DNA from: Enterobacter cancerogenus
GTDB lineage: Bacteria > Pseudomonadota > Gammaproteobacteria > Enterobacterales > Enterobacteriaceae
Direction of reading: 5' to 3'
DNA: 64,000 bases
NCBI RefSeq assembly: GCF_019047785.1
Contig: NZ_CP077290.1
Span: 3,968,001-4,032,000, forward strand
A model generated the notes under the pieces. That model was not told where the DNA came from, made no database searches, and saw only the letters and a list, made by a program, of their open reading frames with translations. This document shows positions 13,080-26,247 of this stretch, piece after piece (within the stretch, counting starts at the first letter, position 1; every line of letters starts with the position of its first letter). The position numbers and the translations under genes were made by a program.

Positions 13080-13102
13080 TGTGCCGGGCCTGACCCGGCA
13101 CA
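13080..13102. terminator. yfiF/ung convergent terminator
   Basis: A 9-bp stem TGTGCCGGG/CCCGGCACA with a 5-nt loop lies between the convergent yfiF and ung stops, followed by an AT-rich tract. It could terminate yfiF; the T run is imperfect. Confidence 0.6.
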
Positions 13103-13110
13103 TTCAATAT

Positions 13111-13800
13111 TTATTCACCCTCAGCCGGCAACACAGGCATCCAGTCAATCGGCGTTTCGCCACGTTTCTCCAGCCATTCATTCGCCAGAACAAAGTGATT
13201 ACTGCCAAAGAAACCGCGATGGGCAGAGAGCGGTGACGGGTGCGGCGCTTTAAGAACGTGATGACGCTGCCTGTCGATGATCGCCCCTTTCTTCTGCGCA
13301 TGCGATCCCCAGAGTAAAAATACGACCCCTTCGCGATGCTCGTTAATCAGGCTTATCACCTTATCCGTAAAGGTTTCCCACCCCAGGCTGGCATGGGAAT
13401 GCGCCTGCCCGGCACGCACCGTGAGCACGGTGTTCAACAGCAGTACGCCCTGGCGCGCCCAGCTTTCCAGGTAGCCGTGATTTGGCCGGGTAAACCCGGG
13501 TATCGTCGCTTCGAGCTCTTTATACATATTCAACAGGGAAGGGGGAATGGCAACGCCAGGACGCACGGAAAACGCCAGGCCATGCGCCTGTCCTGGCCCA
13601 TGGTAGGGGTCCTGACCAAGGATCACCACTTTGACGTTGCCCAGTTCGGTATAGCGAAACGCGTTGAAAACATCCTTTTGCGGCGGATAGATCGTCTGGC
13701 CCGCCTGCCGCTCTGCGGCAACTGTGCTAAGCGTATTGATAAAATAGGGCTGCTGTTTCTCTTCGGCCAGCACATCGTGCCACGTTAACGGGGTTGTCAT
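13111..13800 (-). CDS. ung: Uracil-DNA glycosylase
   Basis: 229-residue family 1 uracil-DNA glycosylase, removes uracil from DNA to begin base-excision repair; same length as E. coli Ung. The water-activating loop GQDPYHG is at residues 62-68 with catalytic Asp64, and the minor-groove intercalation loop [11 protein letters not shown] carries the catalytic His near the C-terminus. The uracil-recognition Asn lies in LLLNTVLTV. It converges on yfiF and is divergent from grcA. Confidence 0.97.
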   Translation of the reverse strand: MTTPLTWHDVLAEEKQQPYFINTLSTVAAERQAGQTIYPPQKDVFNAFRYTELGNVKVVILGQDPYHGPGQAHGLAFSVRPGVAIPPSLLNMYKELEATIPGFTRPNHGYLESWARQGVLLLNTVLTVRAGQAHSHASLGWETFTDKVISLINEHREGVVFLLWGSHAQKKGAIIDRQRHHVLKAPHPSPLSAHRGFFGSNHFVLANEWLEKRGETPIDWMPVLPAEGE

Positions 13801-13941
13801 CTCGCTCTCCTGCGAATTTTCATCTGTGCCTAGCTTAACTGCTAAATCCCGGCGAGCAAAATTTCGGGTCGGAAAATCACGCTAACCCTTTAAATTTTAT
13901 TTGAAAGTCTATGCCATGGTTTGAATTGGTAAGGTTCGAAA

Positions 13942-14008
13942 TTGATCTAAAACAATAAAATCAAACCACACTCTTTATGTGGTTGGTGTTTTTGTTGATT
14001 TAAATCAA
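13942..14008 (+). promoter_or_regulatory. Tandem FNR sites in the grcA promoter
   Basis: Two FNR-type inverted repeats: TTGAT-CTAA-AACAA at 13942-13955 and the perfect TTGAT-TTAA-ATCAA at 13995-14008. Their centres are 53 bp apart. In E. coli yfiD the known sites at -93.5 and -40.5 are also 53 bp apart, so the start of transcription here should be near 14042, and a TATATA element lies at 14031-14036 where a -10 box is needed. This supports strong anaerobic activation. The rest of 13801-14114 shows no gene. Confidence 0.88.
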
Positions 14009-14114
14009 TAAATCTCGCAGGGGTGAATGATATATATACACACAAGCAACAATGGTTTTACCAATTGGCCGCGTGAGGCCGACACCAGTTAATGTAGCCT
14101 AAGGGAGGCATCAC

Positions 14115-14498
14115 ATGATTACGGGTATCCAGATTACTAAAGCTGCAAATGACGACCTGCTGAACTCTTTCTGGCTGCTGGACAGCGAAAAAAATGAAGC
14201 ACGCTGTGTAGTAGCGAAAGCCGGTTTTGCTGAAGATGAAATCGTTCCGGTGAACAAGCTGGGCGAAATCGAATACCGTGAAATTCCGATGGAAGTGCAA
14301 CCGGAAGTGCGCGTGGAAGGCGGTCAGCACCTGAACGTCAACGTTCTGCGTCGCGAAACGCTGATGGATGCCGTTGAGCATCCGGAAAAATATCCACAGC
14401 TGACCATCCGTGTGTCTGGCTATGCGGTACGTTTCAACTCGCTGACGCCAGAGCAGCAGCGCGACGTTATTGCGCGTACCTTTACTGAAAGTCTGTAA
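14115..14498 (+). CDS. grcA: Autonomous glycyl radical cofactor GrcA (YfiD)
   Basis: 127-residue homologue of the C-terminal domain of pyruvate formate-lyase. It carries the glycyl-radical loop RVSGYAVRF with Gly102 as the radical residue, and it can rescue pyruvate formate-lyase whose own radical domain has been cut by oxygen. Same length as in E. coli. A strong ribosome site AAGGGAGG precedes ATG at 14115. Two FNR sites upstream indicate anaerobic induction. It ends in a shared terminator with convergent srmB. Confidence 0.97.
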   Translation: MITGIQITKAANDDLLNSFWLLDSEKNEARCVVAKAGFAEDEIVPVNKLGEIEYREIPMEVQPEVRVEGGQHLNVNVLRRETLMDAVEHPEKYPQLTIRVSGYAVRFNSLTPEQQRDVIARTFTESL

Positions 14499-14526
14499 GG
14501 GTCTCAGCCACGGGGGTGGCATAAAA

Positions 14527-14552
14527 AAGCCGGGGATTTCCCCGGCTTTTTT
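14527..14552. terminator. grcA/srmB bidirectional terminator
   Basis: Stem AAGCCGGGG/CCCCGGCTT with loop ATTT, flanked by an A run on the left and a T run on the right, so it can act on both strands between convergent grcA and srmB. Confidence 0.92.
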
Positions 14553-15880
14553 TATTCTTCAGTTTTCGTCTCAGGCGCAGCTGAGCTTGGCTTGCGACGT
14601 TTACCTACGTTTTTGGTGTCGCGGTGGCGCTGCTTCACGCGCGGCTTCTCTTTTTCTTTCTCTTTTCTCTCGGCACGCTTCGCGAGCGCTTTTTTAGACG
14701 GTTTACCCGTCATTTTTTCACTCGGGGCACGCGTGGTTGGACGCAACCCGTCAATCACCCGCGATTTCAGCGGTTCGTCGACGTAGCGGCCAATTTTCTG
14801 CAGCAGCAGATGGTCATGTGCTTCAACCAGGGAAATCGCAATACCTTTACGGCCCGCACGTCCGGTACGACCGATACGGTGCAGATAGGTATCACCGCTG
14901 CGCGGCATATCAAAGTTGATGACATGACTGACATCCGGAATGTCGATCCCGCGCGCCGCGACGTCGGTGGCTACCAGCACGTTCACGCGGCCATCGGTCA
15001 GGCGCTTAATCCCTTCGGTACGCTTAACCTGCGCCATCTCGCCTTCGAGATAACAGTTGTTGATCCCGGCGTTACGCAGGATCTCTGCCAGCTCATGCAC
15101 ACGCTCGCGTTTACGCACAAACACGATGGTACGGGTCGCATCTTCCTGCTTCAGCAGCTGCTTGAGCAGTTCAATTTTGTGCTCAAGATTATCCGCACGG
15201 TAATACCACTGGTGGATCTTTTTGCGCTCGCGTGTGGACGGCGTAGCAGACACTTCTACCGGGTCTTCCAGCAGACGTTCTGCGAAATCTTTGATGGCGT
15301 CCCCTTCGAGGGTCGCAGAGAACAGCATCGTCTGGTTACGCCAGCGCGTTTCACCTGCAATGTGCTCGATATCCTGGGCAAAGCCCATGTCCAGCATACG
15401 GTCAGCTTCATCGAGGATCAGGGTTTCAACCGCGCGGCAGTCGAAGTTCTCTTCTTTAATGTATTGCAGCAGGCGGCCCGTCGTTGCAACGACGATGTCC
15501 TGGTTCTCGCTGAACACTTCGGCGTGGTTCATATACGCAACGCCGCCGGTGATCGTGGCAATGTCCAGATGGGTATTAGCCGCAAGCTCACGCGCGTGAT
15601 CGGCAACCTGCATCGCCAGTTCGCGGGTTGGCGTCAGGATCAAAATACGCGGTGGGCCAGATTTTTTACGCGGGAAATCGAGCAGGTGCTGCAACACAGG
15701 CAGCAAATAGGCTGCTGTTTTCCCCGTGCCGGTTGGCGCAGAACCGAGCACATCGCGGCCTTCAAGCGCAGGCGGAATGGCCGCGGCCTGAATGGCGGTC
15801 GGGCGTGTAAAGCCTTTGCTCTCAAGTGCATTGAGCAGGCTTTCATCGAGTTCAAGTTCGGAAAAAGTCGTTACAGTCAT
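14552..15880 (-). CDS. srmB: ATP-dependent RNA helicase SrmB
   Basis: 442-residue DEAD-box helicase that helps early assembly of the 50S ribosomal subunit. Motif I GTGKT at residues 51-55, motif II DEAD at 157-160, motif III SAT at 188-190 and motif [13 protein letters not shown] are all present, as is a Q-motif near the N-terminus. The C-terminal 60 residues are a Lys/Arg-rich low-complexity tail likely to bind RNA. Length is close to the E. coli 444. Divergent from trmN. Confidence 0.97.
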   Translation of the reverse strand: MTVTTFSELELDESLLNALESKGFTRPTAIQAAAIPPALEGRDVLGSAPTGTGKTAAYLLPVLQHLLDFPRKKSGPPRILILTPTRELAMQVADHARELAANTHLDIATITGGVAYMNHAEVFSENQDIVVATTGRLLQYIKEENFDCRAVETLILDEADRMLDMGFAQDIEHIAGETRWRNQTMLFSATLEGDAIKDFAERLLEDPVEVSATPSTRERKKIHQWYYRADNLEHKIELLKQLLKQEDATRTIVFVRKRERVHELAEILRNAGINNCYLEGEMAQVKRTEGIKRLTDGRVNVLVATDVAARGIDIPDVSHVINFDMPRSGDTYLHRIGRTGRAGRKGIAISLVEAHDHLLLQKIGRYVDEPLKSRVIDGLRPTTRAPSEKMTGKPSKKALAKRAERKEKEKEKPRVKQRHRDTKNVGKRRKPSSAAPETKTEE

Positions 15881-16012
15881 GTTCTACCTCTGTGTGGGGC
15901 GCTGATTATAGACGTTACGGCTGTAATCTTCATCTGTTTGTATGGATATCGCTTTTCGGCCACATCGCTTTCCCCTATGCTACTCCAGTTTCGTTCTGAA
16001 GGTTGCCCCAAC

Positions 16013-16750
16013 ATGTCTCAACTCAAAGCGCAATTGCGCCGCGATGGTTTCACATTTAAACAGTTCTTTGTTGCTCACGACCGCTGCGCGATGAAAGTCG
16101 GCACTGATGCTATTTTACTGGGGGCCTGGGCACCCGTCGCCGAGGCTACGCGTATTCTGGATATCGGAACCGGGAGCGGGCTTCTGGCATTAATGCTGGC
16201 ACAGCGCACCAAAAATCACGTCACGATTGATGCCGTCGAGCTGGACGCGCAGGCGGCAGGCCAGGCGAGTGAAAATGCAGCCGAATCACCCTGGGCGAAG
16301 CGTATTAACGTCAAGTGTGCTGATGTACTTGCCTGGGCACCAGAGCAGACGGCGCGTTACGATCTTATCGTCAGCAACCCGCCCTATTTTGAACCCGGCG
16401 TGGAATGCGGTACACCGGAACGTGAACAGGCCCGCTACACCGGCTCGCTTGATCATAAGGCGCTGCTAACCAGTGCCGCAGAGCTGATCGCGGAAGAGGG
16501 TTTTTTCTGCGTCGTACTGCCGGAAAGTACCGGCAACACCTTTATTGAGATTGCGCAGCAGATAGGGTGGAAACTCCGTTTGCGGACTGATATCTCCGAT
16601 ACCGAAGGGCGTTTGCCGCATCGCGTGCTGCTGGCGCTCTCCCCGAAAGAAGGGGAGTGCTTTACTGACCGGATGGTGATTCGCGGGCCAGACCAGCGCT
16701 ATTCCGAAGATTACACTGCCCTGACCCAGGCTTTTTATCTGTTTATGTGA
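16013..16750 (+). CDS. trmN: tRNA1(Val) (adenine37-N6)-methyltransferase TrmN (YfiC)
   Basis: 245-residue class I SAM-dependent methyltransferase making m6A37 in tRNA-Val. The SAM loop [12 protein letters not shown] is near residues 49-60, and the N6-adenine motif NPPY is at 122-125. The frame is open far upstream (to 14624) only because it runs antisense to srmB; ATG at 16013 matches the E. coli start and length (245 residues). It converges on nadB with a 16-nt overlap of the 3' ends. Confidence 0.95.
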   Translation: MSQLKAQLRRDGFTFKQFFVAHDRCAMKVGTDAILLGAWAPVAEATRILDIGTGSGLLALMLAQRTKNHVTIDAVELDAQAAGQASENAAESPWAKRINVKCADVLAWAPEQTARYDLIVSNPPYFEPGVECGTPEREQARYTGSLDHKALLTSAAELIAEEGFFCVVLPESTGNTFIEIAQQIGWKLRLRTDISDTEGRLPHRVLLALSPKEGECFTDRMVIRGPDQRYSEDYTALTQAFYLFM

Positions 16751-18354
16751 GTATGTGGCGACAGGATCGACGGGCCGGATGTCGGTAAAGCATCAGGATA
16801 GTCCAGGGTATAGTGCAGGCCACGGCTCTCTTTACGCATCATCGCGCAGCGAACGATCAGCTCAGCCACCTGAACCAGGTTGCGCAGCTCCAGCAGATTA
16901 TTGGATACGCGGAAGTTGGCGTAGTATTCATCTATCTCTTGTTGCAGCATCGTGATGCGGCGTAACGCACGTTCAAGGCGCTTAGTCGTTCGCACAATCC
17001 CCACGTAGTCCCACATGAAGAGTCTCAGCTCATGCCAGTTATGCTGAATGACGACCAGCTCATCCGGATTCTCCACCCGACTTTCGTCCCAGGAGGGCAA
17101 GTGCTCCGTCTGGCGGGCATACGGCATGCGTTTGGTGATATCTTCCGCAGCAGACCATCCATAGACCAGACACTCCAGTAGCGAGTTGGACGCCATCCGG
17201 TTAGCGCCATGCAGCCCGGTGTAACTCACCTCACCGATGGCATATAAGCCATCCACATCGGTACGCCCGTGATCGTCAACCATCACACCGCCACAGGTAT
17301 AGTGGGCAGCGGGAACGACAGGAACCGGATCGCGGGTCAAATCTATACCCAGACCCCGCAGTTTTTCGTCGATTGTCGGAAAGTGCTGGCGAATAAATTC
17401 AGGCGGCTTATGGCTGATATCAAGATACATGCAATCGACGCCAAGGCGCTTCATTTCATGATCGATAGCGCGGGCGACAATGTCGCGCGGGGCGAGTTCG
17501 CCTCTGTCATCAAAGTCCGGCATAAAGCGCGAGCCGTCCGGGCGCTTAAGGTAAGCGCCTTCGCCGCGCAGGGCTTCCGTCAGCAGGAAGTTGCGCGCCT
17601 GGGGATGGTACAGAGCAGTAGGATGGAACTGATTAAATTCAAGATTCGCCACGCGGCATCCGGCCCGCCATGCCATCGCGATGCCATCGCCTGAAGAAAT
17701 GTCCGGATTCGTCGTGTATTGATAGACCTTAGAAGCCCCGCCCGTTGCCAGCACAACCGCTTTAGCGCGGCAGGTTTCAACTTTCTCTTTATTACGATTC
17801 CATACCCAAGCTCCGACCACGCGCCGCGTGCCCGGCAGGCCAATTTTATCGGAGATAATGAGATCCACTGCATTACTGCGCTCAAGGATCTGGATATTGG
17901 GATGGCTCAGGGCCTTACTCACCAGCGTGGTTTCGACCGCTTTACCGGTGGCATCGGCAGCATGAAGGATGCGGCGATGGCTGTGCCCACCCTCGCGGGT
18001 CAGATGATAGCTCTGTTCACCATTGGGCTGAACTTCGGTATCAAATAACACGCCCTGGTCTATCAGCCACTGCACGCAGTGTCGGGCGTTGCCTGCGACA
18101 AACTCAGCGGCGTGGGTGTCCACGATCCCGGCACCGGCAATCAGGGTATCTTCTACGTGGGAGGCGATGCTGTCGGTTTCATCAAACACGGCGGCGATGC
18201 CGCCCTGTGCGTAGAAGGTCGATCCTTCGCTCATCGGCCCTTTACTGAGTACGATCACCCGCTGATGTTCGGCCAGTCGCAGTGCAAGGGACAGCCCCGC
18301 AGCACCGCTGCCGATAATCAGTACATCACAATGGAGTTCTGGCGTAGTGTTCAT
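16735..18354 (-). CDS. nadB: L-aspartate oxidase
   Basis: 539-residue flavoenzyme oxidising L-aspartate to iminoaspartate, the first step of de novo NAD synthesis (with NadA). The dinucleotide-binding GSGAAG lies at residues 15-20, and the fumarate reductase/succinate dehydrogenase-type active region includes [13 protein letters not shown] and HPTALYHP. Length is close to the E. coli 540. Divergent from the rpoE operon. Confidence 0.97.
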   Translation of the reverse strand: MNTTPELHCDVLIIGSGAAGLSLALRLAEHQRVIVLSKGPMSEGSTFYAQGGIAAVFDETDSIASHVEDTLIAGAGIVDTHAAEFVAGNARHCVQWLIDQGVLFDTEVQPNGEQSYHLTREGGHSHRRILHAADATGKAVETTLVSKALSHPNIQILERSNAVDLIISDKIGLPGTRRVVGAWVWNRNKEKVETCRAKAVVLATGGASKVYQYTTNPDISSGDGIAMAWRAGCRVANLEFNQFHPTALYHPQARNFLLTEALRGEGAYLKRPDGSRFMPDFDDRGELAPRDIVARAIDHEMKRLGVDCMYLDISHKPPEFIRQHFPTIDEKLRGLGIDLTRDPVPVVPAAHYTCGGVMVDDHGRTDVDGLYAIGEVSYTGLHGANRMASNSLLECLVYGWSAAEDITKRMPYARQTEHLPSWDESRVENPDELVVIQHNWHELRLFMWDYVGIVRTTKRLERALRRITMLQQEIDEYYANFRVSNNLLELRNLVQVAELIVRCAMMRKESRGLHYTLDYPDALPTSGPSILSPHTHINR

Positions 18355-18441
18355 GTTGTGTTGTTTAATTTACTAAACAGAGTTAGGCCAGAATAGCACC
18401 TGATTGCGAGATATCGCACGTTTTTTTTAATCGCTGTTACA

Positions 18442-18582
18442 ATGGCTAAACGTGTGACAAGGCGTAAACGGGAGGTAAATGAACGAAAATATTTTGCGAA
18501 GCAGATCGTTAGCGTCAGATTATGTGATGAAATAAAACCCGGGTTGCGTTACTCTTCAGGCGGTAAAGTGGCGCATTCTTGA
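18442..18582 (+). CDS. Possible rpoE leader peptide (RseD-like)
   Basis: In the 425-nt nadB-rpoE gap an ATG at 18442 opens a 46-codon frame for a very basic peptide (MAKRVTRRKREVNERKYF...). E. coli has a translated upstream ORF, rseD, in the rpoE leader that links translation to CsrA control; I cannot recall its sequence, so identity is inference. No ribosome site precedes this ATG, and a TACAAT (18438-18443) overlaps it that could itself be a -10 box; a later in-frame GTG at 18454 is possible. A competing 18-codon ORF in another frame (ATG 18479 to 18535, MNENILRSRS...) has a strong GGGAGG. One of the two is likely translated. Confidence 0.4.
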   Translation: MAKRVTRRKREVNERKYFAKQIVSVRLCDEIKPGLRYSSGGKVAHS

Positions 18583-18668
18583 CAGAAAGTGCGTATGTAT
18601 CGTGAACCGACTTATAATGAGAGAAAATGAACGGTCGACGACACGATGAACAAAAACAAAAGCGTGAC

Positions 18669-18696
18669 GGAACTTATTGAAGAATAAACGCTCTAA
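18669..18696 (+). promoter_or_regulatory. Sigma-E autoregulated promoter of rpoE
   Basis: GGAACTT at 18669-18675 and TCTAA at 18692-18696 with a 16-nt spacer match the sigma-E consensus. It lies about 84 nt upstream of the rpoE ATG, as expected for the autoregulatory promoter. Farther upstream a TATAAT at 18613-18618 and a TTGACA at 18579-18584 are 28 nt apart, too far to pair as one sigma-70 promoter. Confidence 0.85.
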
Positions 18697-18779
18697 TTCG
18701 GTGCTTGCTCAAAGTGCGATGTTTTAGAGTGGCGTTTCGATAACGCGTGGAATTTTGGTTTGGGGAGACATTACCTCGG

Positions 18780-19355
18780 ATGAGCGAGCAGTTAACGGAC
18801 CAGGTCCTGGTTGAACGGGTCCAGAAGGGAGATCAGAAAGCCTTTAACCTCCTGGTAGTGCGCTACCAGCATAAGGTGGCGAGTCTGGTATCCCGCTATG
18901 TACCCTCAGGTGACGTGCCTGATGTGGTGCAAGAGTCTTTTATTAAGGCCTATCGTGCGCTGGATTCGTTCCGGGGGGATAGTGCTTTTTATACCTGGCT
19001 GTACCGTATTGCGGTCAACACAGCCAAGAACTATCTGGTCGCTCAGGGCCGTCGTCCACCTTCAAGTGATGTGGACGCAATCGACGCCGAAAATTTCGAA
19101 AGTGGCGGCGCATTGAAAGAAATTTCGAACCCTGAGAACTTAATGTTGTCAGAAGAACTGAGACAAATCGTTTTTCGCACAATCGAGTCGCTCCCGGAAG
19201 ATTTACGCATGGCTATTACCCTGCGGGAGCTTGATGGTCTGAGCTATGAAGAGATAGCCGCTATCATGGATTGTCCGGTTGGCACGGTACGCTCTCGTAT
19301 TTTCCGTGCGCGAGAAGCTATTGATAATAAAGTTCAACCGCTTATCAGGCGTTGA
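18780..19355 (+). CDS. rpoE: RNA polymerase sigma-E factor
   Basis: 191-residue ECF sigma factor for envelope stress. Region 2 (DVPDVVQESFIKAYRALDSFRG) recognises the -10 element and region 4 (LREL-DGLSYEEIAAIMDCPVGTVRSRIFRAREA) forms the helix-turn-helix for the -35. Nearly identical to the E. coli protein. ATG at 18780 is chosen; an in-frame GTG at 18747 would add 11 residues absent from the family. First gene of rpoE-rseA-rseB-rseC. Confidence 0.98.
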   Translation: MSEQLTDQVLVERVQKGDQKAFNLLVVRYQHKVASLVSRYVPSGDVPDVVQESFIKAYRALDSFRGDSAFYTWLYRIAVNTAKNYLVAQGRRPPSSDVDAIDAENFESGGALKEISNPENLMLSEELRQIVFRTIESLPEDLRMAITLRELDGLSYEEIAAIMDCPVGTVRSRIFRAREAIDNKVQPLIRR

Positions 19356-19386
19356 CGATAGCGGGATACTGGAAAAGGTATTAGGC

Positions 19387-20037
19387 ATGCAGAAAGAAAA
19401 ACTTTCCGCTTTAATGGATGGTGAAACGCTGGACAGTGAGTTGCTCAACGAGCTTTCTCACTCTTCCGAGATGCAACAGACCTGGGAGAGTTATCACCTC
19501 ATCCGTGATGCGCTTCGCGGTGACACCAGCGAGGTTCTCCATTTCGATATCTCAGCCCGCGTGATGGCGGCCATTGAGAATGAGCCTGTTCATCAGACCA
19601 CTCCGCTGATCCCTGAAGCGCAGCCAGCACCGCACCAGTGGCAGAAAATGCCGTTCTGGCACAAGGTGCGACCGTGGGCCAGTCAACTCACCCAAATGGG
19701 CGTGGCGGCTTGCGTATCGCTTGCAGTTATCGTTGGTGTCCAGCACTATAACACGCAGTCTGAAGCCAGCCAGCAGCCTGAAGCGCCAGTGTTTAATACG
19801 CTGCCGATGATGGGCAAAGCCAGCCCGGTAAGTCTGGGTGTTCCTGCAGAGGCCTCCGCCAGCGGCGGACAGCAAGTGCAGGTTCAGGAGCAGCGTCGTC
19901 GCATTAATGCGATGTTGCAGGACTATGAGCTGCAGCGTCGACTGCACTCAGAGCAGCTTCAGTTTGAGCAGGCACAAACCCAGCAGGCCGCTGTGCAGGT
20001 GCCTGGAAACCAAACTTTAGGAACGCAATCGCAGTAA
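19387..20037 (+). CDS. rseA: Anti-sigma-E factor RseA
   Basis: 216-residue single-pass inner membrane anti-sigma factor. The N-terminal cytoplasmic part (about 1-66) holds RpoE, a membrane span lies near 102-119, and the periplasmic part binds RseB. The DegS cleavage site Val148-Ser149 (SPVSLG) is conserved at the same residue numbers as in E. coli. A Gln-rich periplasmic C-terminus (QFEQAQTQQAAVQ) follows. Stop overlaps the rseB start by one base, so translation is probably coupled. Confidence 0.96.
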   Translation: MQKEKLSALMDGETLDSELLNELSHSSEMQQTWESYHLIRDALRGDTSEVLHFDISARVMAAIENEPVHQTTPLIPEAQPAPHQWQKMPFWHKVRPWASQLTQMGVAACVSLAVIVGVQHYNTQSEASQQPEAPVFNTLPMMGKASPVSLGVPAEASASGGQQVQVQEQRRRINAMLQDYELQRRLHSEQLQFEQAQTQQAAVQVPGNQTLGTQSQ

Positions 20038-20990
20038 TGAAGCAACTTTGGTTCGCCATGTCTCTGATGGCGGGTAGCCTGTTCTTCTCTGCCAACGCCT
20101 CGGCTGATGTTTCATCCGGGGCGTTGTTGCAGCAAATGAATCTGGCCAGCCAGTCACTCAACTATGAGTTGGCATTTATCAGCATCAATAAGCAGGGCGT
20201 CGAATCGTTACGTTATCGCCATGCACGTCTTGATAATCAGCCTCTCGCTCAGCTTTTACAGATGGATGGCCCACGGCGTGAAGTGGTTCAGCGGGGGAAC
20301 GAAATCAGCTATTTCGAACCCGGGCTTGAGCCGTTTACCCTGAATGGCGACTATATCGTCGATTCTCTGCCGTCACTTATCTATACCGATTTTAAGCGAC
20401 TTGCCCCTTACTATGATTTTATCTCGGTAGGACGCACGCGAATTGCAGACCGACTGTGTGAAGTGATCCGCGTGGTTGCTCGCGACGGTACGCGCTACAG
20501 CTATATCGTCTGGATAGATGCGGAAACCCACTTGCCGATGCGCGTTGACCTGCTCGATCGTGATGGTGAAACGCTGGAACAGTTCCGCGTGATCTCCTTT
20601 AGCGTTAACAGCCAGGTCGGAAACAGCATGCAGAACCTGGCCAAGGCCAGCCTGCCGCCGCTGCTTTCTGTCCCTGCGGGTGATTCCGTCAATTTCAGCT
20701 GGGTGCCTTCCTGGATCCCGCAAGGGTTTAGTGAAGTGTCCAGCAGCCGTCGTCAGTTGCCGACCATTGAAACGCCCGTTGAGTCACGACTCTACTCTGA
20801 CGGTTTGTTCAGCTTCTCGGTAAACATTAACCGTGCCACGGCTAACAGTTCTGAACAGATGCTACGTACCGGCCGCCGGACGGTGAGCACGACGGTTCGT
20901 GAAAATGCTGAAATTACCATCGTCGGGGAATTGCCGCCGCAAACCGCGAAGCGCATTTCCGACAGCATCAAATTCAAGGCTACGCAATGA
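20037..20990 (+). CDS. rseB: Sigma-E regulatory periplasmic protein RseB
   Basis: 317-residue periplasmic protein with a 23-residue signal peptide ending SANASA. RseB binds the periplasmic side of RseA and shields it from DegS until mislocalised lipopolysaccharide displaces it. The N-terminal LolA/LolB-like lipid-sensing domain and the smaller C-terminal domain follow the usual family layout. It overlaps rseC by 4 nt. Confidence 0.96.
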   Translation: MKQLWFAMSLMAGSLFFSANASADVSSGALLQQMNLASQSLNYELAFISINKQGVESLRYRHARLDNQPLAQLLQMDGPRREVVQRGNEISYFEPGLEPFTLNGDYIVDSLPSLIYTDFKRLAPYYDFISVGRTRIADRLCEVIRVVARDGTRYSYIVWIDAETHLPMRVDLLDRDGETLEQFRVISFSVNSQVGNSMQNLAKASLPPLLSVPAGDSVNFSWVPSWIPQGFSEVSSSRRQLPTIETPVESRLYSDGLFSFSVNINRATANSSEQMLRTGRRTVSTTVRENAEITIVGELPPQTAKRISDSIKFKATQ

Positions 20991-21463
20991 TTAAAGAGTG
21001 GGCTACCGTCGTCTCATGGAAGGATGGCATCGCACTGGTTAGCTGTGATGTGAAAGCATCCTGCAACAGCTGCGCTTCCAGATCGGGTTGCGGAAGCCGG
21101 GTACTGAATAAACTCGGCCCTCAGACCTCGCACACCCTCTCCGTGCCGAGCGAACAGCCTCTGATGGCAGGGCAGAAAGTCGAACTGGGAATTGCCGAAG
21201 GCAGCCTGCTGGGTTCCGCAATGCTGGTTTACCTTTCTCCGCTGGTGGGGCTGTTTGTCATGGGCGGTGTATTCCAGATGCTTTTCGGTACCGATATTGC
21301 CGCCATGTGCGGGGCTGCATTGGGCGGTGTGGGCGGTTTCTGGCTTGCCAAAGGCATCTCGCCTAAGCTTGCCGCCCGCGAAGAGTGGCAGCCTGTTATT
21401 CTCAGCGTAGCGCTGGCGCCTGACCAGCTTCGTGTTGAAACGCTCTCTTCTGAGGCCCGGTAA
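20987..21463 (+). CDS. rseC: SoxR-reducing system protein RseC
   Basis: 158-residue inner membrane protein with a Cys-rich cytoplasmic N-terminus (C20, C26, C29, C35 in CDVKASCNSCASRSGCG) and two adjacent transmembrane segments between about residues 70 and 120. RseC is linked to reduction of the SoxR iron-sulfur cluster together with the Rsx complex, and to positive modulation of sigma-E in E. coli. Last gene of the rpoE operon; a short 6-bp GC hairpin (21455-21473) overlaps its stop. The 185 nt to lepA show no other gene. Confidence 0.95.
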   Translation: MIKEWATVVSWKDGIALVSCDVKASCNSCASRSGCGSRVLNKLGPQTSHTLSVPSEQPLMAGQKVELGIAEGSLLGSAMLVYLSPLVGLFVMGGVFQMLFGTDIAAMCGAALGGVGGFWLAKGISPKLAAREEWQPVILSVALAPDQLRVETLSSEAR

Positions 21464-21648
21464 TCTGCCGGGCTTTATCATTATTTACATCCCAAAAAAG
21501 AAAACGCCGTTTCTTCGCGCTATGCTTGGCTCTAAGTGCATTTCCAGGTGACGGGGATGTAGTGTAGAATGCTGCGTTTTCGCACTGAAAAACGTCAGGC
21601 TAAGAACAGCGGCCTCCAGGAATTCGTAAGGCATAATTATTTAACTAT

Positions 21649-23448
<1,800 letters not shown>

Positions 23449-23463
23449 CCCTAAGGAGTTGGC

Positions 23464-24438
23464 ATGGCGAACATGTTTGCCCTGATTCTGGTCATCGCGA
23501 CCCTGGTGACAGGTCTGTTGTGGTGTCTGGATAAGTTTATTTTCGCCCCAAAACGCCGTGAACGTCAGGCTGCCGCGCAGGCAGCCACTGGCGATCAGCT
23601 GGACGCGAAGACCCTGAAGAAAGTCGGCCCAAAACCGGGCTGGCTGGAAACAGGGGCCTCGGTCTTCCCGGTGCTGGCGATTGTGCTGGTGGTTCGCTCG
23701 TTCATTTACGAGCCGTTCCAGATCCCGTCAGGCTCAATGATGCCTACGCTGCTGATTGGTGATTTCATTCTGGTCGAGAAGTTTGCCTACGGAATTAAAG
23801 ATCCTATCTACCAGAAAACACTTATTGAGACCGGCCACCCGAAACGTGGCGACATCGTGGTCTTTAAATATCCGGAAGATCCGCGCCTGGACTACATCAA
23901 GCGCGCTGTCGGCCTGCCGGGTGATAAAGTGACCTACGATCCGGTTGCGAAAGAAGTGACCGTACAGCCAGGCTGCAGCTCCGGTACCGCATGTGAGAAT
24001 GCGCTGCCAATCACTTACTCCAACGTGGAGCCAAGCGATTTTGTGCAGACGTTTGCCCGTCGTAACGGCGGCGAAGCGACCAGCGGTTTCTTCCAGGTAC
24101 CGAAGGGCGAAACCAAAGAAAATGGCATTCGTCTGGTCGAGCGTAAAGAGACGCTGGGTGACGTAACGCACCGCATTCTGACCGTGCCAATCGCGCAGGA
24201 TCAGGTGGGGATGTATTACCGTCAGCCAGGCCAGCAGCTGGCAACCTGGATCGTTCCACCGGGGCACTACTTCATGATGGGTGATAACCGCGATAACTCT
24301 GCGGACAGCCGTTACTGGGGCTTTGTGCCGGAAGCGAATCTGGTCGGTAAAGCTACCGCCATCTGGATGAGTTTTGAGAAACAGGAAGGGGAATGGCCAA
24401 CCGGCGTTCGCCTGAATCGTATTGGCGGAATCCATTAA
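23464..24438 (+). CDS. lepB: Signal peptidase I
   Basis: 324-residue membrane serine protease that removes signal peptides from exported proteins. Two N-terminal membrane spans (about 4-22 and 62-77) anchor a periplasmic domain. The Ser/Lys dyad is Ser91 (IPSGSMMPTL) and Lys146 (YIKRAVGLPGD), at the same positions as in E. coli. The conserved box E GDNRDNSADSRYWG lies near the C-terminus. A ribosome site AAGGAG precedes ATG at 23464. Confidence 0.98.
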   Translation: MANMFALILVIATLVTGLLWCLDKFIFAPKRRERQAAAQAATGDQLDAKTLKKVGPKPGWLETGASVFPVLAIVLVVRSFIYEPFQIPSGSMMPTLLIGDFILVEKFAYGIKDPIYQKTLIETGHPKRGDIVVFKYPEDPRLDYIKRAVGLPGDKVTYDPVAKEVTVQPGCSSGTACENALPITYSNVEPSDFVQTFARRNGGEATSGFFQVPKGETKENGIRLVERKETLGDVTHRILTVPIAQDQVGMYYRQPGQQLATWIVPPGHYFMMGDNRDNSADSRYWGFVPEANLVGKATAIWMSFEKQEGEWPTGVRLNRIGGIH

Positions 24439-24453
24439 TTCTCATTAAATGAA

Positions 24454-24483
24454 CACGTAGCCGCGTTAATTCGCGGCTACGTG
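24454..24483 (+). terminator. lepB-rnc intergenic hairpin
   Basis: A perfect 12-bp stem CACGTAGCCGCG/CGCGGCTACGTG with a 6-nt loop TTAATT lies 15 nt after lepB. It is followed by AATTATTTCC rather than a clean T run, so it may be a weak terminator, a stabiliser of the lepB 3' end or a processing site. Confidence 0.6.
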
Positions 24484-24540
24484 AATTATTTCCGCGATAA
24501 ATCTCTATGAACTAACGACATCCCCTGTCGTTGTGTATAG

Positions 24541-26243
<1,703 letters not shown>

Positions 26244-26247
26244 TTTT

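Noticed and set aside
14624..16012. A 463-codon open extension upstream of trmN on the plus strand
   Set aside because: It is wholly antisense to srmB and has no family resemblance; the TrmN start at 16013 matches the E. coli length.
18579..18618. TTGACA and TATAAT upstream of rpoE as one sigma-70 promoter
   Set aside because: The spacer is 28 nt, far outside the usual 16-18.
18695..18783. A frame ending in TGA that overlaps the rpoE ATG, considered as a coupled leader ORF
   Set aside because: It has no ATG or GTG start after the upstream stop at 18694, so an intact coupled ORF is not visible.
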